Assembly: GCA_964636385.1 (NCBI GenBank)
Contig: CAZWSC010000002.1
Location: forward strand, 1-43,469
Source: CAZWSC01 sp964636385
GTDB lineage: Bacteria; Eisenbacteria; RBG-16-71-46; CAIMUX01
Direction: 5' to 3'
DNA length: 43,469 nucleotides
The notes beneath the pieces were generated by a model. The model did not search any database. It saw nothing but the letters and a program-made list of their open reading frames with translations, and was not told where the DNA came from. This document shows positions 32,943 through 41,006 of the stretch, in pieces. The first letter of the stretch is position 1. The number at the start of each line of letters is the position of its first letter. The translations under genes and the position numbers were made by a program.

Positions 32943-32969
32943 TAGTAGTAGTAGTAGAACCGTGGATAG
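32943..32969 (-). other. Candidate DnaA-trio element with adjacent DnaA-box-like site
   Basis: TAGTAGTAGTAGTAG occupies 32943-32957, followed after AAC by CGTGGATAG (32961-32969). On the minus strand this reads as a box (CTATCCACG, two mismatches from TTATCCACA), a 3-base spacer and then five CTA triplets. DnaA-trio motifs, known from Gram-positive and other origins, are triplets adjoining a DnaA box that guide DnaA onto single-stranded DNA. Five exact copies in the dnaA-dnaN gap are unlikely to be chance in 60 % GC DNA. Confidence 0.55.
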
Positions 32970-33077
32970 CGTTGAAACGGCGACAGACAGCCGATAACGT
33001 TTTGTCAGGTCAATGATTACGCCCAGGAAACGATGGGCACAGATCTGTGGGTGGTGCAGGGTTGGGTTGCAATCGGA

Positions 33078-33086
33078 TGTGGAAAA
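33078..33086 (-). promoter_or_regulatory. DnaA-box-like site in the dnaA-dnaN gap
   Basis: TGTGGAAAA is the complement of TTTTCCACA, which fits the relaxed box TTWTNCACA. The same 9-mer occurs on the other side of dnaA at 34750-34758. Confidence 0.5.
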
Positions 33087-33167
33087 CCTGCTATGAACAT
33101 ACTCTTCTATGGATAGTGTTGGTTCAGCCATAACAACTTGCCATTAAGCCAGTTGAGTACAGCAAGC

Positions 33168-34550
33168 TCAACTTTGATCAAGCTCCCCCACCAGATCGCG
33201 TCTTATTCGGGTCACCAGTTCAGCAAAAGCCGGATCACGGCGGATCTTGCCCTCTATCTTGTTGCAGGCATATAGAACAGTGCTGTGGTCACGGTTACCA
33301 AAGCGACGCCCAGTCTCAACCAGTGTCATGGAAGTAAGCTGTTTGGTAAGATACATCGCGACCTGCCTCGCGACTGCCACGGTGCTCGTCCTGCGCTTGC
33401 CCCGCAGAGACTCGGCGGGGAGTTCAAAGTGCGATGCCACAACACGTTGAATATCGAGCACATCCGGATTTCGTTCCTGTTGCCGACGGATGTAGTCGCC
33501 CAGGACTTCTCTTGCGAGGTCGGTTGTGATCGAACTGCCCGTGAGAGATGCAAGTGCGGACAGACGAACCAGTGAACCTTCCAGTTCCCGGATGTTTGAG
33601 CGGATGTTCTCGGCGATGAAGAAGAGAACCCCATCAGGGATCTGAACCTGTGAGCGTTCGGCCTTCCGCCGAAGGATGGCGACGCGGGTTTCGAGATCAG
33701 GTGGCTGGATGTCGGTTACCAGCCCGGAATTGAACCTGGATATCAGGCGTTCTTCAAGGTCCATGATGTCCTTCGGAGGCCGGTCACTTGTTACCACGAC
33801 CTGCTTGTTGGCATCATAGAGGCTGTTGAATGTGTGGAAGAACTCCTCCTGGGTAGATTCCTTGCCCGACATGAACTGGATGTCGTCGATGAGCAGAAGA
33901 TCCAGGCCACGATAGCGCTCTCGGAACTCCAAGGTCGTGCCCCTCTGTATGGCCTCGATCATCTCATTCATGAACTTCTCGGACGAAACGTAGCAGACCC
34001 GGGCGGTCATGTTGCGATGTTTCATCGCAAAACCGATGGCCTGCATGATGTGTGTCTTTCCCAGACCAACTCCCCCGTATATGAAGAGTGGGTTGTAGAT
34101 ACGCCCGGGATCATGGGCAACTGCTTTGCAGGCAGCGTAGGTGAACTCGTTCCCACGACCGACGACGAAATCCGCGAACGTAAACTGTGGCTTTAGGTTA
34201 GAACTCCCAAGATCAGGTGCAGTCCTGATTGGTTTCTCAACCGACTCAACCGGAGCGCTTACCACAGCACCCGTGGAAGCAAAGGAGTTCTGATATCCGT
34301 CTGCAACAGAGAAGGAGATCTCAGGCAGCCTGCCGAAGACAACTTCGAGAACGGATCGCAACAACGGGAGGTTGTGCTCCTCAAACCAGTCCACGAAGAA
34401 GGGGTTCGGAACTTCAAGCACAACCCTGTTCGAGCTTAGCTCCAGTGGGCGTATGGGCCTGAACCATGTCGAATACTTCTGTTCAGAGACACTCCCCTTC
34501 AGTGTTTCCAGAATCTGTGACCAGGCGGCTTGGCTCTCTGCGCTCAGCAA
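33168..34550 (-). CDS. dnaA: Chromosomal replication initiator DnaA
   Basis: The 460-residue product contains all four DnaA domains. Domain I begins AWSQILETLKGSVSEQKYST. Domain II is short. Domain III has Walker A GGVGLGKTH (159-167), Walker B LLLIDDIQF and the sensor and arginine-finger region LISRFNSGLVTDIQPPD. Domain IV is the HTH with FGNRDHSTVLYACNKIEGK. DnaA-ATP binds boxes and opens oriC. The start is TTG (first base 34550), set by GGAGGG about eight bases upstream; no in-frame ATG exists near it. It is the first leftward gene of the origin cluster, and the 635-base gap ahead carries box-like sites, which suggests autoregulation. Confidence 0.96.
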   Translation of the reverse strand: MLSAESQAAWSQILETLKGSVSEQKYSTWFRPIRPLELSSNRVVLEVPNPFFVDWFEEHNLPLLRSVLEVVFGRLPEISFSVADGYQNSFASTGAVVSAPVESVEKPIRTAPDLGSSNLKPQFTFADFVVGRGNEFTYAACKAVAHDPGRIYNPLFIYGGVGLGKTHIMQAIGFAMKHRNMTARVCYVSSEKFMNEMIEAIQRGTTLEFRERYRGLDLLLIDDIQFMSGKESTQEEFFHTFNSLYDANKQVVVTSDRPPKDIMDLEERLISRFNSGLVTDIQPPDLETRVAILRRKAERSQVQIPDGVLFFIAENIRSNIRELEGSLVRLSALASLTGSSITTDLAREVLGDYIRRQQERNPDVLDIQRVVASHFELPAESLRGKRRTSTVAVARQVAMYLTKQLTSMTLVETGRRFGNRDHSTVLYACNKIEGKIRRDPAFAELVTRIRRDLVGELDQS

Positions 34551-34585
34551 GTAGCGGTCCCTCCGGATTCCATGATGGAAGAAAC

Positions 34586-34840
34586 TTATTCACAAAACTA
34601 CCAACACTGCAAGGGGGTTACCGGCGTGCCGGAGTCCCCCTGTTATTGAGGTTGTGAGGGCCAAGGAGTTCAGCGCAGGAGTGGATGCCCACAAATATGT
34701 CTATTGGTATATTGTTGTGCTTCAGGCAATTGTGATAGGTGGGGGAGGGTTTTCCACAAGGCCTTTCCACAGCTTTCAACACCTTATGGAACCTGGCGGG
34801 TCGAATCAGCACAAAAAGCCCCCCTTCTCCATTTTCCACG
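34586..34840 (+). promoter_or_regulatory. Cluster of four DnaA-box-like sites upstream of dnaA
   Basis: TTATTCACA (34586-34594) and TTTTCCACA (34750-34758) match TTWTNCACA. CTTTCCACA (34763-34771) and TTTTCCACG (34832-34840) each differ by one base. All four have the same orientation. Spacing between the second and third is 13 bases, a common distance for cooperating DnaA sites. Confidence 0.6.
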
Positions 34841-35078
34841 ATTCGACTTGCTAACAACCGCGGATCGGGTTGCGAAGTGGCGGCATGCTATCACGGGCGC
34901 ATCTCCGACACAACACAAATGTGAACATCGCACACTCAACCTATCTTGTTGCAGGAAAATGAATTGACTTTCATCTTGACACTCGGGCAGAAACTGACGA
35001 TTTCGTGTGGGGTCTGCCGTGGGGGAACCAGGAGGCAGGTCTGCGCCTGACCGGACTCGACACAACGGTTTTTCGGAG

Positions 35079-35108
35079 TTGACCTGGACTGCAGCATCTG
35101 GGTAGTCT
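35079..35108 (+). promoter_or_regulatory. Possible sigma-70-type promoter for rpmH-rnpA
   Basis: TTGACC (35079-35084), 18-base spacer, TAGTCT (35103-35108), about 77 bases ahead of the rpmH start. The -10 box is weak, so it is tentative. Confidence 0.3.
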
Positions 35109-35185
35109 GAGCGTCTGTATTCCTAATCGAATAATCATACTGAGTAAACGCATGCGGGTTGGAACCCGGAGATCGAGGTCTTATT

Positions 35186-35323
35186 ATGAAGAGGACATTT
35201 CAACCGCACAATCGCCGGCGGCGGAAGGTTCACGGTTTTCGCCGGCGCATGAGATCAGTAGGTGGGCGGCGTGTTCTTAACACTCGACGCGCCAAGGGCC
35301 GCAAGCGCATAGCCGTATCCTGA
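35186..35323 (+). CDS. rpmH: 50S ribosomal protein L34
   Basis: This 45-residue basic protein starts MKRTFQPHNRRRRKVHGFRR and continues RMRSVGGRRVLNTRRAKGRK, the L34 pattern (KRTFQPxxRxRxxxHGFRxRM). It is a structural protein of the large ribosomal subunit. A weak GAGG site lies about eight bases ahead of the ATG. The order rpmH-rnpA-yidD-yidC immediately beside dnaA is the conserved bacterial origin arrangement and supports the origin assignment. It is the first rightward gene. Confidence 0.95.
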   Translation: MKRTFQPHNRRRRKVHGFRRRMRSVGGRRVLNTRRAKGRKRIAVS

Positions 35324-35354
35324 CCCGGACTGCTCAGACACGAAACCGGAACGT

Positions 35355-35726
35355 GTGCAAGGGTGGGAGAGCCTGCAGCGGAGAGGCGAGTTCCGCTGTG
35401 TATACTCAGATGGCAGTTCGTATCGATCGACTGATGTCGTTCTGTTCGTTCTTCACACGGGCCGACCGGCACACCGCCTCGGCGTGGTGGCAAGCAGAAA
35501 GGTCGGGAATGCAGTGCGTCGCAACAGGGCAAGGAGACTCCTCCGGGAAGCGCACAGGCGCCTTGTGATGAGAGGCGATTTCGCCGGAGTGGACGTGGTT
35601 CTTGTGGCGCGATCAGGCGCGGCATCCACGACCTGCCTCGAAATGGAAGGCCAGCTGGAGACACTTTACACTCGTGCCGGGCTCCTCACCGGCAGGTCCC
35701 CAGTTGGACACGATGAAGATGACTAA
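35355..35726 (+). CDS. rnpA: Ribonuclease P protein component
   Basis: The 123-residue product has a GTG start at 35355. The RnpA core reads LQRRGEFRCVYSDGSSYRST, then LGVVASRKVGNAVRRNRARR and LLREAHRRL, the typical RNR RNA-binding motif. With the RNA component rnpB (not in the window) it matures the 5' ends of tRNAs. It begins 31 bases after rpmH and overlaps yidD by 14 bases. The ~30-residue C-terminal tail beyond the conserved fold is poorly conserved-looking. The ribosome site before the GTG is weak. Confidence 0.93.
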   Translation: MQGWESLQRRGEFRCVYSDGSSYRSTDVVLFVLHTGRPAHRLGVVASRKVGNAVRRNRARRLLREAHRRLVMRGDFAGVDVVLVARSGAASTTCLEMEGQLETLYTRAGLLTGRSPVGHDEDD

Positions 35727-36069
35727 AACCGATCACGGATCTACCCGGAAGTGCACCCTCTCCGGTGCGTTGATCGCCATCCTGCAGGTGTACCGGCGGG
35801 CAGTCTCCCCCGTGCTGCCGCCGATCTGCAGATATGTCCCTACTTGTTCCGAGTATGCTGTCGACGCAATCCGCGCGTACGGAGCAGGTCGGGGGACACT
35901 GATGGCAGTCACACGCATCATGCGCTGTCATCCGGGTCGCGCGGGCGGCTGGGATCCCGTACCGTTCCGTGCTGGAAGTGAAGAAGGAAAACCTGATGGA
36001 CCGTCGGACGCTGCTCGCATTCGTGCTGCTGACTCTCGTCCTGTTTCTATATCAGTTTCTGGTACCTAA
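35713..36069 (+). CDS. yidD: Membrane protein insertion efficiency factor YidD
   Basis: The ATG at 35713 overlaps the end of rnpA; a second ATG at 35719 is possible. The YidD core is clear: LIAILQVYRRAVSPVLPPIC, then RYVPTCSEYAVDAIRAYGAG and RIMRCHPGRAGGWDPVP, with the conserved Cys residues of CxxxPTCSxYA and RCHP. It is a small amphipathic membrane-associated protein that aids YidC-dependent insertion. The frame runs to 36069, overlapping yidC by 74 bases, and the last ~30 residues (DGPSDAARIRAADSRPVSIS) are dictated by that overlap. Total 118 residues, slightly long for the family. Confidence 0.88.
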   Translation: MKMTKTDHGSTRKCTLSGALIAILQVYRRAVSPVLPPICRYVPTCSEYAVDAIRAYGAGRGTLMAVTRIMRCHPGRAGGWDPVPFRAGSEEGKPDGPSDAARIRAADSRPVSISVSGT

Positions 36070-37714
36070 GCCCCAGACGCCGGAAGTAGAGGCCCGCAGA
36101 GAACCAACCGAGACGGTGGCGGTTGCCCAGTCCGCCGGGTCGGAGTCCCCCCCGGAGGTGACACCTGTCAGTGACGGGGAGGAGCCCGGATCCACGATCA
36201 CGAGCCGTCTTGGCATTCGAAGGGAACGGGGAGCGGATCCGGCGGGGCTTGAGAACATCCTCCTTGACGGTCAACCCATCCAGACGCCGCTGAGCATACG
36301 GAACGACCTGTATTCGGCAGAGCTTGATCCCGAAGGCGGGGCGATCACCTTCTGGAAGCTGCGGGATTATACCGACGCGGACGAGGAGCCGGTTGACCTG
36401 GTTGCAGACCCACAGACCGGAGTCCTGCGGCTCTTCCTTGCCTCGCCGGAGGGCACGGTTGATCTGAGCAGGACGGAGTATCTGATCCGTACGGAGCGCC
36501 GAGGCGAAACGACAACTGCCGTGCTGGAAGCCGAGGATGAGGCGGGAGCACGGGTGACACTCACGTATACTTTCCAGGCGGACCGGTATGCCGCGAATCT
36601 GGATGTGCAGATCGACGGCGTACCTAATGAAAACGGCGACGTCGATCTGGTGCTCTCTTTCGCCAACGGGATTGGTTTTCCCGAGAGAAACCCGAAGACG
36701 GATGTCAACTCCGCCGCCGGAATGGCTGTCCTGGGCAAGGATCTCGTCAAGGGTGGTGGATCCGGAGGATTCGGCTGTGGTGGCGGCCCCAGATCAGGAT
36801 GGACGAAAACTGAGTCAGGAGTGATCAGGTGGGCCGGGACGCGCTCGAAGTACTTTCTGCTGGCGGCCATACCACGCCCGTCGCCTGACGGCGCTGTGGA
36901 GATGACCCGGCCGGATGCTGCGGGTCCTGTGCGGACGAACCTGAGGCTTCCAATCAGCGTCACGGGCAGCAGCCGGTTCGAGTTCGATATCTACGCAGGC
37001 CCGATGAAGTACCGCGATCTGGAGACGTACGGCGTGGGGCTCGAGCGCGCCGTTGACCTGGGATGGAGTTTTCTGGTTCCGTTCAGTCGCCTTCTGCTCA
37101 GGTTCTTCCAGGCGGTTCACTCCGTGGTTCCGAACTACGGCGTGGTCATACTCATACTCTCCATCCTGACGAAGCTTGTCTTCTACCCATTGACCAGGAA
37201 GAGCATGGAGAGCATGAAGGCGATGCAGGCGCTTAAGCCGGAGATGGATCGCCTGAACGCCAAGTACAAGGAGGATCCACAGAAGCGAAATCAGGCGATG
37301 ATGGAGCTCTACAAGAGGAACAAGGTGAACCCCGCAGGAGGATGCCTGCCGATCCTTGTTCAGATGCCGGTTTTCATCGCGCTGTACGGCGTTCTGAACT
37401 CTTCTATCGAGCTACGAAAAGCACCGTTTGCCCTGTGGATCCAGGATCTGTCCGCGCCCGACAAGGTGGGCCAGATCTTCGGGCTGCCAATCCACATCAT
37501 GCCGATCCTCATGGCCGGAAGCATGTTCTTCCAACAGAAGATGACTCCAACCGACCCGAGGCAGGCCGCCATGATGTACCTGATGCCGATCCTGATGCTG
37601 GTTTTCTTCTACCCGATGCCATCAGGGCTCGTCATGTACTGGACAGTCAACAATCTGATGCACATCGGCCAACAAGCCCTGATGAACAGGTCGAAGGCAC
37701 AAACCGCCGCATAG
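35996..37714 (+). CDS. yidC: Membrane protein insertase YidC
   Basis: The ATG at 35996, after GAAGGAAAACCTG, gives 572 residues with an N-terminal TM helix (MDRRTLLAFVLLTLVLFLYQ). The periplasmic P1 domain (about 75-345) is the Gram-negative type, which marks a diderm. The Oxa1-like core starts at about residue 360 (FFQAVHSVVPNYGVVILILS) and includes KSMESMKAMQALKPEMDRLN and NPAGGCLPILVQMPVFIALY. The final helices end in PSGLVMYWTVNNLMHIGQQA. It inserts and folds inner-membrane proteins with or without SecYEG. P1 has a Gly-rich loop (GGGSGGFGCGGGPRSG) that is unusual. The jag gene follows by 21 bases. Confidence 0.95.
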   Translation: MDRRTLLAFVLLTLVLFLYQFLVPKPQTPEVEARREPTETVAVAQSAGSESPPEVTPVSDGEEPGSTITSRLGIRRERGADPAGLENILLDGQPIQTPLSIRNDLYSAELDPEGGAITFWKLRDYTDADEEPVDLVADPQTGVLRLFLASPEGTVDLSRTEYLIRTERRGETTTAVLEAEDEAGARVTLTYTFQADRYAANLDVQIDGVPNENGDVDLVLSFANGIGFPERNPKTDVNSAAGMAVLGKDLVKGGGSGGFGCGGGPRSGWTKTESGVIRWAGTRSKYFLLAAIPRPSPDGAVEMTRPDAAGPVRTNLRLPISVTGSSRFEFDIYAGPMKYRDLETYGVGLERAVDLGWSFLVPFSRLLLRFFQAVHSVVPNYGVVILILSILTKLVFYPLTRKSMESMKAMQALKPEMDRLNAKYKEDPQKRNQAMMELYKRNKVNPAGGCLPILVQMPVFIALYGVLNSSIELRKAPFALWIQDLSAPDKVGQIFGLPIHIMPILMAGSMFFQQKMTPTDPRQAAMMYLMPILMLVFFYPMPSGLVMYWTVNNLMHIGQQALMNRSKAQTAA

Positions 37715-37735
37715 AAGGCGGACCTGGAGATTCCT

Positions 37736-38947
37736 ATGAGACGCGCATACCAGAGAAGATCAAGAGGCCCGGTTCAGATCGAGACGGAAGGAAGAACGCT
37801 AGAGGAGGCCGTCCAATCGGCAATGAGAAGACTGCACGTGAAGCGGGAAGACCTCGAGTACGAGGTCATAGAAGCGGCCCGCGGCGGATTCCTGGGCCTG
37901 GGTGCACGCCCGGCCCGGATAAAGGCTCGCGCACGCAGCGGGGGCGGCACGGGCCCGGGAAGGGGCGGGCCGCAGGTGCGTGTACCCGGTACCACTGGAG
38001 CTGGACGAGGTGAGGGTCGCGGTAATGGAGGCGAGTCCAGACGCAGAGCTGAGCCAAGGGACGACAGGCGGGAGATCCGGCGGGACGACGGCTCTCCCGA
38101 CGCGCGCCGTACGGGCAGGCACAGATCCGATCGAAGGAGGTCTTCAGAGGGCCGGCAGATGGATGAGCCCGGGCGGGGGGCGGTGAAACCGTCGGAGAGC
38201 CGTCCTCACACCGAAGATGCCACCGGGCCAAGGAGCCCCAGGCGTGGCCGGGGAGCGGAACAACGTAGACCCGGGCGCACCGAACCGGTGACTCCACCGA
38301 CGGAGCAGGCCATCAACGCAGTAAGGGAGTTCACGAAGGAACTCCTCGCAAGAATGGGTCATCCTTCGGAGGTCAGCGTCTCGTGGGTTGACGATGCCTA
38401 CAATGTACAAGTCACATCGGACAGGAATGACCAGGCCTTGATAGGCGATGGCGGCGAGACTATGGATGCACTCCAGCACATCGTAGCCAAGATGTCGAGT
38501 CGGGGTCTTGAGCGACTGAACCTGGTGCGAATGAATATTGGAGGATTTCGCGAGAGACGCGAAGACGAGCTGACGAGTCTGGCGCTTAAGTACAGCCAGA
38601 GTGTGAAGGAGACCGGAGAGGAACTGGTAACAGAACCACTGAGAGCAGCAGAGAGGCGCATAATCCACCGGACCCTGATGGATGATCCGGAGGTCAAGAC
38701 TCACGCGTTGGGAAATGGTCTCGTGAAGCGCGTATGGATCGGACCGGCAGGAGCGGAGATCGGATCCGACGATACCGGGCTGCCGACAGGATCCGACGTC
38801 GAACAGGTCGAAGTTCGTGAGGACAAGTCGTCGCCCGAGACTGTATCCATGGTGGACGATTGGGACAAGCCGGCTGACAACAACTCGACCGATGAGGCCC
38901 CTGAGTGGGGCCGCAGGCGCAAACCCGCCAGGGGCCGAAGGAGATAA
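37736..38947 (+). CDS. jag: Jag/KhpB RNA-binding protein with a long arginine-rich linker
   Basis: The 403-residue protein has an N-terminal Jag_N domain (about 13-62: VQIETEGRTLEEAVQSAMRR, then YEVIEAARGGFLGLGARPAR). A ~125-residue disordered linker rich in Arg, Gly and Asp follows, then a KH domain (about 195-275, with GDGGETMDALQHIVAKM around the GxxG loop). An R3H domain with ERRIIH comes next, near residues 306-312, and a charged tail ends in RRRKPARGRRR. Jag/KhpB binds RNA and influences cell elongation and division. The ATG is preceded by GGAG. The linker and tail are much longer than usual. Confidence 0.9.
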   Translation: MRRAYQRRSRGPVQIETEGRTLEEAVQSAMRRLHVKREDLEYEVIEAARGGFLGLGARPARIKARARSGGGTGPGRGGPQVRVPGTTGAGRGEGRGNGGESRRRAEPRDDRREIRRDDGSPDARRTGRHRSDRRRSSEGRQMDEPGRGAVKPSESRPHTEDATGPRSPRRGRGAEQRRPGRTEPVTPPTEQAINAVREFTKELLARMGHPSEVSVSWVDDAYNVQVTSDRNDQALIGDGGETMDALQHIVAKMSSRGLERLNLVRMNIGGFRERREDELTSLALKYSQSVKETGEELVTEPLRAAERRIIHRTLMDDPEVKTHALGNGLVKRVWIGPAGAEIGSDDTGLPTGSDVEQVEVREDKSSPETVSMVDDWDKPADNNSTDEAPEWGRRRKPARGRRR

Positions 38948-39080
38948 GGCCGGAATCGAAACGTGATGATTGCACGGGTGGAAGCGATCGAGAATGCGCA
39001 TGCAGCCCAGGCGGATAGTGGTTGGAGGAGGTTGGCAGGATCAACTGGAAGACACATGGAGACGAGACGGCAGGGTTGAT

Positions 39081-39815
39081 ATGAGACGAGGTCGGGGACG
39101 AGGGCACGGTGGAGACTGGTTCGATCCGGACGACAGGATCGTCAGTGGACAGCTGGAGGAGGATCTTGCGGGCCTGGAAGAGGCACTGCGGCCGTACTCG
39201 ATCGAGGTGTCCGAGGATGCACATGACAGGCTGCTCATGTTCTCCCACGAGCTGCTCGACTGGAATGACAGGCTTAATCTGTTGTCGCGATCGGATGCGC
39301 CGAATGTCATAAGGAAGCATGTTGCTGCATCTCTGGGTGTTTTGTTGGCTCTACATCCCTCGCCCGTAGACCGCTGGGTGGATGTGGGCACGGGTGCGGG
39401 ATTCCCCGGGCTGGTTCTGAAGATTGTGCGCCCGGAACTCAGTATCGACCTCCTCGATTCCGCCCGCAAGAGATGCCTCTTCCTCGAGAACACATTGCGT
39501 CTGCTTGGATTACGGGATGTAAAGGTGTTGCCGAAGAGAGTGGAAACGATGATTGCCCACAGGGAGGCAATCGGGCACTACACGGTGATGACGGTCCGGG
39601 CGGTTACATCCCTTCCCGAAACCCTGGTTGGGTTCGGAGCACTTGTTGCACCAGGCGGAAGGATCGTCACTTTTAAGGGGCCTACATGGAAGGATGAGAT
39701 AGTGGCGGCAGCAGAGGACGGCTCCATGGCCCGCTCCTGCTTCGAACTGGAGTCAGTTACGCGCATTCCCTGGACAGCTGGACACATGTTGACACTTAAG
39801 AAGAAGACTGACTGA
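39081..39815 (+). CDS. rsmG: 16S rRNA (guanine-N7) methyltransferase RsmG
   Basis: The ATG at 39081 (CAGGG ahead) gives 244 residues, near the family length; a frame from 38970 adds a basic leader of doubtful reality. The S-adenosylmethionine site is WVDVGTGAGFPGLVLKI (about 97-113). The family marks LLDWNDRLNLLSRSD and LLDSARKRCLFLENTLRLLG are present, with VMTVRAVTSLPETLV and GGRIVTFKGP further on. It methylates a guanine in the 530 loop of 16S rRNA. The gene lies between jag and parAB, as in many origin regions, here without mnmE/mnmG. Confidence 0.93.
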   Translation: MRRGRGRGHGGDWFDPDDRIVSGQLEEDLAGLEEALRPYSIEVSEDAHDRLLMFSHELLDWNDRLNLLSRSDAPNVIRKHVAASLGVLLALHPSPVDRWVDVGTGAGFPGLVLKIVRPELSIDLLDSARKRCLFLENTLRLLGLRDVKVLPKRVETMIAHREAIGHYTVMTVRAVTSLPETLVGFGALVAPGGRIVTFKGPTWKDEIVAAAEDGSMARSCFELESVTRIPWTAGHMLTLKKKTD

Positions 39816-39947
39816 CTTCAGCCGCAGATTGTGAGAATGCCGGGAAGTGCTCGTACAGAGGTCCCGTGTCGGTTCCCCCAAGCCAAATGCGGCATATACG
39901 CTGGCGCTTCTATGTATTGCAGTCAAGTCAGTTGGCGTGTCGAATAG

Positions 39948-39956
39948 TTATCCACA
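39948..39956 (+). promoter_or_regulatory. Consensus DnaA box ahead of parA
   Basis: TTATCCACA is an exact consensus box, the only perfect one seen in the origin gaps. It lies 16 bases ahead of the parS site in the rsmG-parA gap and could place parAB under DnaA control or act as a DnaA titration site. Confidence 0.65.
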
Positions 39957-39972
39957 CACAGTATCGTGCTAT

Positions 39973-39988
39973 TGTTTCACGTGAAACT
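39973..39988. promoter_or_regulatory. parS centromere site upstream of parAB
   Basis: TGTTTCACGTGAAACT matches the parS palindrome TGTTTCACGTGAAACA at 15 of 16 bases. ParB loads here as a CTP-dependent clamp and spreads. It is three bases ahead of a strong -35 box, so ParB loading may also repress parAB. Confidence 0.85.
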
Positions 39989-39991
39989 CAG

Positions 39992-40020
39992 TTGACACGT
40001 TTCGCAGAGGACGCTAGCTT
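39992..40020 (+). promoter_or_regulatory. Putative sigma-70-type promoter for parAB
   Basis: TTGACA (39992-39997), 17-base spacer, TAGCTT (40015-40020). The -35 is consensus and the spacing optimal. It starts a leader of about 110 bases before parA. Confidence 0.5.
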
Positions 40021-40136
40021 GTTCCAAGCAGATTACCCCACTTCAGATAGCGGACAGCATTCGGAATCGACAGGAAGAGAACCCTTCGACCAGTGACACC
40101 AAGCCTACCAGGATGGTCGTTGACAGGGGAGTCGAG

Positions 40137-41006
40137 ATGACCAACGAACTCCGTGACGGACCCACAGTCGTGCATCTCCAGCAAGTTCTGGAGAGATCTG
40201 TTGGAGTGAAGGATCAGTCAATGGTTGTGCGGCTGCCCGGCGCGATGGGCAGGATTCTTGCAGTCGCCAATCAAAAGGGTGGAGTCGGCAAGACAACGAC
40301 GGCAGTGAATCTGTCGGCGGCACTTGCTGCTCTTGGGGCCCGCGTGCTTCTTGTGGACATGGATCCTCAAGCCAACGCTTCGTCTGGAACAGGTGTGCCA
40401 CCGGGGTCGACGCGACACACCACGTATGATCTTCTTCTGGAAGGTAGCACCTTGTCAGACGTCATGGTCGCTACTGACATGCGGGGCCTTGACCTGATTC
40501 CGGCAGCTCCCGGTCTTGTTGGAGCAGAGGTGGAGCTGGTCGATCAGGCAGACAGGGAGCTCAGGCTTCACCGGGCGCTGAGAGGCAATGTCTCAAGCTA
40601 TCATTACATTCTTATCGACTGCCCTCCATCCTTGGGCCTCCTGACACTGAATGCGCTGGTTGCGGCGGATGCTGTCCTGATACCCCTTCAGTGCGAGTAC
40701 TTCGCATTGGAGGGAGTTGGAAACCTGCTGGGCACAATCGACCGTGTTCGGGAAGGGCTCAACTCGCGGTTGGAAGTTGAGGGCGTCGTTCTGACAATGT
40801 ATGACGGGCGGCTGAATCTGTCAGTACAGGTTGCTGACGAAGCCAGGAGACACTTCGGTGATCGAGTCTACAACACCATGATCCCCCGCAACGTACGCCT
40901 GGGAGAGGCTCCCAGCTTCGGAAAGCCTGTTCACTTGTACGACCCAAAGTGTATAGGATCAATGAGCTACGATAACTTGGCCAGGGAGATTGTGGGAGAT
41001 GAGTAG
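40137..41006 (+). CDS. parA: Chromosome-partitioning ATPase ParA (Soj)
   Basis: The ATG at 40137 is preceded by AGGGGAG; this gives 289 residues with a ~36-residue N-terminal leader before the P-loop domain (a minimal start at 40245 lacks a ribosome site). The deviant Walker A is QKGGVGKTTTAVNLSAALAA, about residues 44-60, followed by LLVDMDPQANASSGTG and ILIDCPPSLGLLTLNALVAA. The C-terminal part has TMIPRNVRLGEAPSFGKPVH. ParA dimers bind the nucleoid and pull ParB-parS complexes. The leader contains a helix (VVHLQQVLERS) that may be a regulatory addition. The gene overlaps parB by eight bases. Confidence 0.95.
   Translation: MTNELRDGPTVVHLQQVLERSVGVKDQSMVVRLPGAMGRILAVANQKGGVGKTTTAVNLSAALAALGARVLLVDMDPQANASSGTGVPPGSTRHTTYDLLLEGSTLSDVMVATDMRGLDLIPAAPGLVGAEVELVDQADRELRLHRALRGNVSSYHYILIDCPPSLGLLTLNALVAADAVLIPLQCEYFALEGVGNLLGTIDRVREGLNSRLEVEGVVLTMYDGRLNLSVQVADEARRHFGDRVYNTMIPRNVRLGEAPSFGKPVHLYDPKCIGSMSYDNLAREIVGDE

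Larger units (their letters stand above)
32452..33167. other. 716-base non-coding dnaA-dnaN gap, probable part of oriC
   Basis: No protein-like frame was seen. The right half is AT-richer than the surroundings and holds five tandem TAG triplets at 32943-32957, box-like CGTGGATAG at 32961-32969 and TGTGGAAAA at 33078-33086 (complement of TTTTCCACA). A short palindrome, GCTGCA-T-TGCAGC, lies at 32734-32746. The left half (32460-32700) shows nothing notable. By analogy to B. subtilis, a box followed by triplet repeats next to an AT-rich stretch marks the strand-opening site. Confidence 0.55.
34551..35185. other. Divergent dnaA-rpmH gap (635 bases), probable origin and promoter region
   Basis: Gene polarity switches here: all genes to the left read leftward, all to the right read rightward. 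Box-like sites sit at 34586-34594, 34750-34758, 34763-34771 and 34832-34840. An AT-rich patch lies at about 34695-34735. No protein-like frame is seen. The stretch between 34860 and 35075 shows no clear motif apart from short TTGAC words. Confidence 0.55.

Noticed and set aside
37342..38013. A 223-codon plus-strand frame across the yidC end and jag start
   Set aside because: It crosses two firmly assigned genes in another phase and its translation is repetitive Arg/Gly/Pro typical of a high-GC shadow.
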